From positions 1,054,001 through 1,118,000 of the forward strand of contig NZ_BBRK01000004.1 of NCBI RefSeq assembly GCF_002090115.1: a stretch of DNA of 64,000 bases. Reading direction: 5' to 3'. Source of the DNA: Demequina sp. NBRC 110054 (lineage in GTDB: Bacteria; Actinomycetota; Actinomycetes; Actinomycetales; Demequinaceae). Shown one piece after another: positions 23,232 through 32,015 of the stretch. Positions within the stretch are counted from its first letter, which is position 1. The number at the start of each line of letters is the position of its first letter. The notes under the pieces are model-generated. The model saw only the letters and a list, made by a program, of their open reading frames with translations. It searched no databases and was not told where the DNA came from. The position numbers were made by a program, and so were the translations under genes.

Positions 23232-24847
23232 GCCTTCACCTCCTGGGCGCGACGGTCGACGGGCACGTTGCTCTGGCCCGAGCGCATCGGGAGGCGCAGC
23301 GAGAACGTGCTTCCCTCGCCGAGCGTGCTTTCCACGGTGATCGAGCCGCCGTGCGCGCGCGCCATCGACTGCGCGATCGCGAGCCCGAGTCCCGAGCCGC
23401 GCTTGCCGCGGGGCGCGCTGCCGGGCGCCTGCCAGAAGCGGTCGAAGATGTGCGTCTGCGCGGCCTCCGAGATGCCGACGCCCGTGTCGACGACGTCGAT
23501 CCTGAGGCCCTCTTCGTCGACGTGGGCCGCGAGCGCGACGGTGCCGCCCTCGTCGGAGAACCGCACCGCGTTGCTCGCGAGATTCGTGAGGACCTGGACG
23601 ATGCGGCGCGCGTCTCCCCAGCATCGTGCCTGGGTGGGCGCCACCGTCACGGAGACGGAGCCAGCGTCGGCGAGCCCGGAGACCGCGTCCGCCGCCTCGG
23701 CCATCGCCTCGTGGACGCTCAGCTCGGCCCTGGTGATCTGGAGGCGTCCGGTCGCGGCCCGCTCGAGGTCGAGGATGTCGTCGACGAGCCCCATGAGGCG
23801 CACCGTGTTGCGCTGCGCGACGCCGAGCATCTGCGCGCCCGTCTCCGGGTCGCCACCGAGGTCCTCGAGCAGCTCGAGCGAGCCATGCACGGCCGCAAGC
23901 GGTGTCCGCAGCTCGTGGCTGACCATCGACACGAAGTCGTCCTTGAGCCTCTCGAGGTCCAGGCGCTCGGAGACGTCGTCGAAGACGAGGATCGCGGCGT
24001 GTGCGCCGCCGGTGTCCGTGAGCGCGCCGACTGACAGGTCGACGTGGAGGGGCGAGCCGTCGCGGCGCCAGAACGTCTCCCGCTGCGTGGTCCGCGAGGC
24101 GCCGTCCTCGAGCGTCGCGAGCACCGCGCACTGGGCGTGCGGATACGCCGTGCCGTCCTCGCGCTGATAGTGGGCGAGCGCGTGCAGCTCGCGGCCGATC
24201 AGCTCGGAGCCCTTCCACCCGAGCATGCGGGCGGCGGACGCGTTCACGAGCGCGATCGTGCCGTCGCTGTCGAGGCCGATGACGCCCTCGGCCATCGCGT
24301 GGAAGACCTGCTCGGCGCTCGCCAGCGCGGTCTCGGCCACGTCCAGGCGAGCCGAGACGTCGATCCTTCGGAGCTCTGCCTCGGGCCACTGGGCGAGGTC
24401 CGTCAGGACGCTGACCTCGTCGTCCGTCCACTCGCGCGGTGCGCCCGACATGACGGCGAGCGCTCCCTTGGCGCCGCGAACGCGGTCGCCCAGATCGAAC
24501 GGCACTCCCAGGAAGGACTGGATCGCCCCGGCGGCGAGGCCCGCCGCCTCGGTGTCGGCGACCGCGAGCGGGGCGGTGCCCACGAGGGTCTCCGACAGCA
24601 GCCCCGTCGGATGCGCCGCGGGGTTCCTGTCGAGTCCCGCGGACCCGATCACGAGGAGGTGGTCCTCGGAGCGCAGGACTACGGCGGCGCCGTCGGCGCC
24701 GAGCAGCCGCTGCGCGGTGGCGGCCATCGAGTCGAACACGGGAGTGCCCATCGCCGTGGACAGCATGTCCCTGCGGGCGCGGCGCACTCCCTGAGGCGAC
24801 TCGGCCAGCGCGCGCCACACGCCCGCGATCCTCGATCCGTCGCTCAT
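23228..24847 (-). CDS. GAF-PAS sensor histidine kinase
   Basis: A 539-residue soluble kinase without transmembrane helices. The N-terminal GAF domain spans about 25-165 (AATAQRLLGADGAAVVLRSE, IQSFLGVPFDLGDRVRGAKG). A PAS domain spans about 175-295 (AMAEGVIGLDSDGTIALVNA, SAARMLGWKGSELIGRELHA), with the C-terminal PAC-like VGALTDTGGAHAAILVFDDV. HisKA has FVSMVSHELRTPLAAVHGSL; HATPase has VLTNLASNAVRFS (N), VVDTGVGISEAAQ (G1), FDRFWQ (F), GKRGSGLGLAIAQSMARAHG (G2) and STLGEGSTFSLRLP. ATG 24847 overlaps the glycosyltransferase-fusion stop (ATGA). It should feed the receiver, HPt and the receiver domain of the fusion. The signal is cytoplasmic and unidentified. Confidence 0.93.
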   Translation of the reverse strand: MSDGSRIAGVWRALAESPQGVRRARRDMLSTAMGTPVFDSMAATAQRLLGADGAAVVLRSEDHLLVIGSAGLDRNPAAHPTGLLSETLVGTAPLAVADTEAAGLAAGAIQSFLGVPFDLGDRVRGAKGALAVMSGAPREWTDDEVSVLTDLAQWPEAELRRIDVSARLDVAETALASAEQVFHAMAEGVIGLDSDGTIALVNASAARMLGWKGSELIGRELHALAHYQREDGTAYPHAQCAVLATLEDGASRTTQRETFWRRDGSPLHVDLSVGALTDTGGAHAAILVFDDVSERLDLERLKDDFVSMVSHELRTPLAAVHGSLELLEDLGGDPETGAQMLGVAQRNTVRLMGLVDDILDLERAATGRLQITRAELSVHEAMAEAADAVSGLADAGSVSVTVAPTQARCWGDARRIVQVLTNLASNAVRFSDEGGTVALAAHVDEEGLRIDVVDTGVGISEAAQTHIFDRFWQAPGSAPRGKRGSGLGLAIAQSMARAHGGSITVESTLGEGSTFSLRLPMRSGQSNVPVDRRAQEVKA

Positions 24848-27078
24848 CGTCCCGACATCCTCGGTGTCACCTTCCACTGCCGGTCGCCGACCATCTCCTT
24901 GACCTGCGCGACGCGCGCGATGATGTTCTTCCACTCGGTGTAGAACAGGGACGCGAAGAGGAGGTACATCCAGAACCACCCGCGGTGACGCCGGATCTCG
25001 GGTACCGCGAGCCGCCACGCGAACAGCGTCTGCGCCGGGCCGACCGTCGTCGTGAACAGCGTGGAGAGCACGAAGATCGCGATGAACCAGTCGAGGCTGT
25101 CGAGCCCGCCGTCACGCCACGCCATGAACGCGATGAGCGGGTACATCTGGAGGCTGACCCACGGGTAGACCTCGCGCCAGCCGAGCAGGAACGTCATACC
25201 GGCCTTCTGCTGGAGCGTGAGGGTGCGGGAGCGCCACGCGCGTCGCAGGTGCCGCTTCGACACCTGGAACCATCCCTGCGCCCAGCGCATGCGCTGGTTC
25301 CACAGGTGGCTCCACGTGGTGGGCGCGAGCTCACGCGAGATGAGGCCCGGGTCGTTGGCGATGCGGCCGCCGTCCTCGATGACGCGCATGCTCGAGTCGA
25401 TGTCCTCGGTGAGCATCACGCCGCGCATGCGCGTGCGGCGCAGCACCTCGGTGCGCCAGTAGCCGTTCGCGCCGCCGAAGATCCCGAAGCCGTGCAGCTG
25501 TGCCCTGCCGGGGTGGCTGACGGCGTAGATGGCCTCGAACTCGACCGCGACCGTGCGCGCGGTGCGGCTGATGCCGCCGTTGCGGATCACGCAGTGGCCC
25601 TGGACGACGTCGTAGCCGTTCGAGAGCCATCGCCACGCGCGGGTGAACGCGTCGGGCTGCGGGTGGTGGTCGGCGTCGAACATGCCGACGAACTCTCCGC
25701 GCGTGTGTCGGAGCGCGGCGTTGACGTTCTGGGCCTTGGAGGTCGATCCCTCGACGCGCAGCGGCAGGAAGCGGGGGTCGCGCTCGGCGAGCCGGCGCAG
25801 CGTCTGCTCGATCAGGAGGCCGCGCGGGGTGTTGTACGCGAGGATCACCTGCAGGTCGGGGTAGTCGACGCGCAGGAACGACTCGACGGTGTCGAGGATC
25901 GTGGCCGACTCGTTCGGGAGGTAGGCGGCGATGATCGCGGTCGCCGTCGGGGGCGGCGATCCGGGCTCCTTGGGCGGCCGGACGGGGTCGAGCGCGTAGA
26001 GGCCCTCGGCCCAGATGAGGGCGCCCGTGATGGCCAGCGACAGCACGATCGTCACGTACAGGGGAGCGGTGATGTCCCACCCCAGGCGGTAGAGCGCCTG
26101 GTAGATGAGGAAGGGGCCGACGATACCGAGCGCGAAGGTGAGCGCGATCTGAAGCGGAGTCGTGAGGCGCGCGCGGAGACGTGCGAACCGTGACGGCGCG
26201 AGGGCGTTCTCCTCGGTCAGCTCGGCGCCCCAGCGCACCGGCGCGAGGTCGAGCTGCGTGGCCGCGGCCTCCGCAGCGGTCGCGGTCCGCCTGATGGCGG
26301 TCTCCAGGGAGTCGCCGCGCTGCGCGTCCGTGAAGCCGATGCTCGGCGTGAGGCGCACCGACTCGCCGCGCACCGCGAGGCGCGCGTCGGAGATGTCCTT
26401 CGCGAGCGAGGTGAGCGCGGCGGCGACGGTCCTGTCGGTGAAGTCGTAGGTCGCGACGACGAGGTCGCCGCCGTCCGTGCCGGCCACTGTGTGCTGGCCG
26501 AGCCTGGTCCGCGCGAGGCCCGCGACCTGCTCCTGGATGTCGTCCCAGCCGTCCGGCCCGAAGCGCGCCTGCACCATGAGGCGCTCCGCGAAGGCGATGC
26601 GGGCGATCGAGATGCGGCCGTCGGTCGCGCGAAGCAGATCGAGGGCGTCGACCAGCGCGTCGCCTGCGGGCATCGTGCGCTGCTCGGCGTCCTCGACGGT
26701 CTCGGCGGGAGCCTCGAGGTGCCGGCTCACCTGCGCGACGAGGTCGTCGACGGTGAACGGCTTGCGGAGGTACTCGTTGGCTCCGAGCCGCAGGCCGGTG
26801 GTGGCGTCGCCCGGGTCCATGCGCGAGGTCAGGAACAGCACGGGGACCGACTGGAGATCCGTCTGGCTGCGCAGCTTCGTGATGAGCTGGAAGCCGTTCA
26901 TCTCGGGCATCATCACGTCGCTGATCACGAGGTCGGGGACCTCGACCGAGAGGATGTCCAGGGCCTCGGGGCCGGACGACGCCTCGATGACGTCGGCGCC
27001 CTCGGCATCCAGCACGGCGGAGACCAGGGCACGGATCATCTCGTCGTCGTCGACCACAAGGATGCGCGAGCTCTCCAC
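24844..27078 (-). CDS. Receiver / degenerate GGDEF / glycosyltransferase-2 fusion (polysaccharide synthase)
   Basis: A 744-residue three-part protein. Residues 1-125: receiver domain (ILVVDDDEM, phosphoacceptor Asp54 in VISDVMMPEMNG, Thr84, Lys106 in LRKPF). About 140-290: a GGDEF-like fold (FGPDGWDDIQEQVAGLARTR, GTDGGDLVVATYDF, VRLTPSIGFT) in which GGDEF has become GGDLV, so probably non-catalytic. About 320-744: two helices, a processive GT2 domain (MFDADHH, MLTEDIDSSM, QRMRWAQGW) and several C-terminal helices, as in BcsA or hyaluronan synthase. The first substrate-binding Asp region reads ILAYNT, so that Asp is missing or shifted. GTG 27078 has AGGAGG six bases upstream; ATG 27084 is too close to it. 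It heads a five-gene coupled operon. Confidence 0.88.
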   Translation of the reverse strand: MESSRILVVDDDEMIRALVSAVLDAEGADVIEASSGPEALDILSVEVPDLVISDVMMPEMNGFQLITKLRSQTDLQSVPVLFLTSRMDPGDATTGLRLGANEYLRKPFTVDDLVAQVSRHLEAPAETVEDAEQRTMPAGDALVDALDLLRATDGRISIARIAFAERLMVQARFGPDGWDDIQEQVAGLARTRLGQHTVAGTDGGDLVVATYDFTDRTVAAALTSLAKDISDARLAVRGESVRLTPSIGFTDAQRGDSLETAIRRTATAAEAAATQLDLAPVRWGAELTEENALAPSRFARLRARLTTPLQIALTFALGIVGPFLIYQALYRLGWDITAPLYVTIVLSLAITGALIWAEGLYALDPVRPPKEPGSPPPTATAIIAAYLPNESATILDTVESFLRVDYPDLQVILAYNTPRGLLIEQTLRRLAERDPRFLPLRVEGSTSKAQNVNAALRHTRGEFVGMFDADHHPQPDAFTRAWRWLSNGYDVVQGHCVIRNGGISRTARTVAVEFEAIYAVSHPGRAQLHGFGIFGGANGYWRTEVLRRTRMRGVMLTEDIDSSMRVIEDGGRIANDPGLISRELAPTTWSHLWNQRMRWAQGWFQVSKRHLRRAWRSRTLTLQQKAGMTFLLGWREVYPWVSLQMYPLIAFMAWRDGGLDSLDWFIAIFVLSTLFTTTVGPAQTLFAWRLAVPEIRRHRGWFWMYLLFASLFYTEWKNIIARVAQVKEMVGDRQWKVTPRMSGR

Positions 27079-27240
27079 GTGCATCCTCCTGGTTCCTGGG
27101 ACTGGACCTCGCTTCCCGATCGGTCCGCCGTGCGCCGATGTGAGAAGTTCTCGGCACTTCGTGTCGATCCGTTGCGTCCGCTGCGTCGTCAGGGTGAGAC
27201 TCGGGAGGGACCCGAGCTCACCGACGCGAAGGACATCGCC

Positions 27241-27603
27241 ATGAAGTACCTGCTTCTCATCGCATCCGACCCCACGCTGCCGTCGCCCGAGCCGGGAGAT
27301 CCCGAGTTCGACGAGTACATGGCCGCGTGGACGCAGTACACCCAGGACCTCGCCGAGGCGGGGGTCCTTCGCGGCGGCGAGGCGCTCCAGGGCGCCGAGA
27401 CCGCGACCACCGTCCGCCATGCTGGCGACGGGACCACGTCGCTCGTCGATGGCCCGTTCGCGGAGCTCAAGGAGCACCTCGGCGGCTACTACGAGATCGA
27501 CGTCGACACCCTCGACGAGGCGCTCGAATGGGCGCGCGGCCTGCCCGTGGGCGAAGGTGCGGTCGAGGTGCGACCGATCTTCCCGACCGACATGCCCGCC
27601 TAG
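27241..27603 (+). CDS. DGPF/YCII-related protein
   Basis: A 120-residue protein of the YCII-related (DGPF) family: MKYLLLIASDPT, EYMAAWTQYTQDLAEAGVLR, GGEALQGAE, VDGPFAELKEHLGGYYEIDV (the DGPF signature), ALEWARGLP and VEVRPIFPTD. ATG 27241 begins the family sequence exactly. The next gene encodes an ECF sigma factor of the ECF42 type, a group known to be linked with DGPF proteins. The biochemical role of DGPF proteins is not established. Divergent from the glycosyltransferase-fusion operon. Confidence 0.93.
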   Translation: MKYLLLIASDPTLPSPEPGDPEFDEYMAAWTQYTQDLAEAGVLRGGEALQGAETATTVRHAGDGTTSLVDGPFAELKEHLGGYYEIDVDTLDEALEWARGLPVGEGAVEVRPIFPTDMPA

Positions 27604-28882
27604 GGCGTCGACGCTGTCCTCGGACCCTGTCGGCGCGGCGCTCACGCGCGTCGCTCGCGAGGAGGGCGGGCGCCTGCTCGCCCTCCTCGCCGACCGCCTG
27701 CACGACCTGGATGCTGCCGACGACTGCCTCCAGGACGCCTACGCGAGGGCCGCGCGATCCTGGTCCTCCCGCGGCGTCCCGGACGAGCCCGCGGGCTGGA
27801 TCTACGTGGTCGCGCGCAACGCCGGGATCGATCGGCTCCGGCGCGAGGCCGCCGAGGGGCGCAGGACGGCCGCGCAGGCGCGGGTCCTCGCCACGGGCGT
27901 GGCGCGTGACGAGGCGCCCGACGAGGAGCCCGCCGACGAGCTCCTGGCGGAGTACGAGGAGGTGGGCGACGAGCAGCTGCGCCTGCTCCTCCTGTGCTGT
28001 CACCCCGCGCTGTCGCGGGAGACCCAGGTCGTGCTCATGCTCCGTCTCGCGGGCGGCCTCACGACCCGCGAGATCGCGGCCTCCTTCCTCCTGCCCGAGG
28101 CGACCGTGCAGCAGCGCATCGTCCGGGCGAAGCGGAAGATCCGCGCGGCCCGCATCCCGCTCGTCGTCCCCGCCGACCTGGACGAGCGCGCGTCGATCCT
28201 CGCGACCGTGCTGGGGCTGATCTTCAACGAGGGCTACGTGGCGCACTCCGCCGATGCGGGGACGCTGACGCGCGTCGAGGTCGCGGACCGCGCGATCGCG
28301 CTCACGAGAGCTGCGGTCGAGGCGCTGCCGGACTCGCCCGAGCTCGCGGCGCTGCTCGCGCTCGAGCTGTTCCACAGGTCACGCGAGGCGGCGAGGGTCG
28401 ACTCGCGAGGCGCGCTCGTGAGGCTTCGCGACCAGGACAGGGCGCTATGGGACCGGGGACTCGTCGCCCAGGGCTTCGTGGTGCTCGGCAGGGCGCTCGC
28501 GATGCGCCGGCCCGGGCCGTGGCAGGTCCAGGCGCTCATCGCCGCCGAGCACACACGCGAGGCCCCGGACTGGGAGCGCATCGTGCGCTACTACGACACG
28601 CTTCTCGCGATGACGCCAGGACCGGTCGCGAGACTGTCCCGCGCCGTCGCGCTCGCCGAGGTGCGGGGGCCGGCTGAGGCGCTCGCCGAGATCGACGGGA
28701 TCGACGGCCTCGACACGTTCCACCTGTGGCACGCCGCGCGCGCCGACATGCTCGAGCGCTCCGGCGACGCGCACGCCGCGAGGGTGGCCTGGACGCGAGC
28801 GGCGGAGCTGGCGGTCAATCCCGCCGAGGCGGACTACGCGCGGCGGCGGGCGACCGGAGAGGGTGCCTCCCCGGCCTCGTGA
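27557..28882 (+). CDS. ECF42-type RNA polymerase sigma factor
   Basis: About 420-440 residues: sigma region 2 (RLLALLADRLHDLDAADDCL, QDAYARAARSW, VARNAGIDRLRRE), region 4 (VVLMLRLAGGLTTREIAASF, PEATVQQRIVRAKRKIR), then a C-terminal TPR-like extension of over 200 residues (IFNEGYVAHSA, LLALELFHRSREAARVD, RYYDTLLAMTPGPVARLSRA, ARADMLERSGDAHAARVAWT) that marks the ECF42 group. The start is uncertain: conserved sequence begins near SSDPVGAALTRVAREE (about 27617), but the nearest standard in-frame start is GTG 27557, inside the YCII gene; CTG 27614 is the alternative. The gene overlaps or abuts YCII, so the two are co-translated. No anti-sigma factor is present, as expected for ECF42. Confidence 0.9.
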   Translation: MRSRCDRSSRPTCPPRASTLSSDPVGAALTRVAREEGGRLLALLADRLHDLDAADDCLQDAYARAARSWSSRGVPDEPAGWIYVVARNAGIDRLRREAAEGRRTAAQARVLATGVARDEAPDEEPADELLAEYEEVGDEQLRLLLLCCHPALSRETQVVLMLRLAGGLTTREIAASFLLPEATVQQRIVRAKRKIRAARIPLVVPADLDERASILATVLGLIFNEGYVAHSADAGTLTRVEVADRAIALTRAAVEALPDSPELAALLALELFHRSREAARVDSRGALVRLRDQDRALWDRGLVAQGFVVLGRALAMRRPGPWQVQALIAAEHTREAPDWERIVRYYDTLLAMTPGPVARLSRAVALAEVRGPAEALAEIDGIDGLDTFHLWHAARADMLERSGDAHAARVAWTRAAELAVNPAEADYARRRATGEGASPAS

Positions 28883-28974
28883 CACGCGCCGTCGGGCCGC
28901 GATGCGGTGGCCGCCGCCAGTCGTTCCGTACCTGCGCGAACGCCAGCGCCACCGCAGGACCAAAGCCCGACCGC

Positions 28975-28984
28975 GCATCGTCCT
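28975..28984. repeat. Dispersed motif copy, CGCATCGTCC, in the fba promoter region
   Basis: CCGCGCATCGTCCTGATC, immediately upstream of an AAGAAT-like -10 (about 28994-28999) for fba. The remainder of the 155-bp gap 28883-29037 is unremarkable. Confidence 0.75.
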
Positions 28985-29037
28985 GATCTCTGCAAGAATG
29001 ACAAGCGGTTCCATCCGCACAATCTCAGGAGCAACCC

Positions 29038-30057
<1,020 letters not shown>

Positions 30058-30074
30058 CGATCTGAATCCGTTCG

Positions 30075-30109
30075 CTGAGCCCCCGCGGTCCTCGACCCCG
30101 GGGGCTCAG
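30075..30109 (+). terminator. fba terminator
   Basis: CTGAGCCCCCG (30075-30085) pairs with CGGGGGCTCAG (30099-30109), an 11-bp perfect stem starting 18 bases after the fba stop. Confidence 0.8.
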
Positions 30110-30164
30110 CCACGTTCGGGGCTGGTCCGAGCGATCGGTGACCGCGCGGCGCGCGGTGAACCGC

Positions 30165-30174
30165 GCATCGTCCG
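30165..30174. repeat. Dispersed motif copy, CGCATCGTCC, upstream of purA
   Basis: CCGCGCATCGTCCGGGCC ends eight bases before an AT-rich -10 region (GGATAACCTTATGAAT, 30179-30194) of purA. Confidence 0.75.
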
Positions 30175-30192
30175 GGCCGGATAACCTTATGA

Positions 30193-31554
<1,362 letters not shown>

Positions 31555-31605
31555 AGCGGGGTCGGCGCTGGGCTGCGCGGGTCGTCTGGCGGGCGCGCAT
31601 GCGTC

Positions 31606-31661
31606 CTGGCAGTACATGAGTGCTGGTTTCGGGGCCGATCTCGGCACTCATGTACTGCCAG
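31606..31661. repeat. Perfect 18-bp inverted repeat after purA
   Basis: CTGGCAGTACATGAGTGC (31606-31623) and its exact complement (31644-31661) flank a 20-base centre containing TCGGGGCCGA. A hairpin this long without a T-run could terminate or be a mobile palindromic unit. It begins 51 bases after the purA stop. Confidence 0.9.
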
Positions 31662-31732
31662 CGCGCACGGCGTGAGCACGCCTACCGAGCCCCCGCGCCG
31701 TCGGCGCCCGCCGCGAGTCCGCACACACCCTC

Positions 31733-32015
31733 TTGCGGAGGAAAGGCTCCGGCTTTATCGTTGACTGGTGCGCGACAGCGTGCAGCACCCGCGGTGGCTT
31801 GCCATCGGCCGCCGCGCGCTGAGGGGCCCCCGGTGGGTGTCCGGCTCGCGATTCACGCCTCGCTCGGTCTGGGGGGACTTCGAGGTACGCCAGCGGACGC
31901 CCGCCAGGGGTCAGCCACCACCCGCCGTCATGCCGCGATCGGCTCGCCGGTCGCCCCGCGCGCCGCCGCCGGAGCCAACCGCCCCCAGAGCCAGCCACCA
32001 CCCGCGGTCGCGCGG
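31733..32015 (+). other. Strong leaderless promoter with an orphan open frame
   Basis: TTGCGG (31733-31738), 17-base spacer, TATCGT (31756-31761), then six bases to GTG 31768: the same layout as the leaderless genes in this window. From 31768 the frame has very high GC at third positions for about 45 codons (VRDSVQHPRWLAIGRRALRG, then PRWVSGSRFTPRSVWGDFEV). It then turns low-complexity and continues to 32472 antisense to the permease, which is unlikely. I read it as a truncated or frameshifted gene, or a small RNA promoter. A near-perfect direct repeat, CAGCCACCACCCGCSGTC (17/18), lies at 31912-31929 and 31992-32009. The protein is not recognised. Confidence 0.4.

Noticed and set aside
28115..28124. 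Dispersed motif copy in the sigma factor
   Set aside because: Kept in the count but not as evidence: it falls in the conserved QQRIVRAK codons, so protein constraint and codon bias can explain it. The same holds for 39872 in GGTMRDL.
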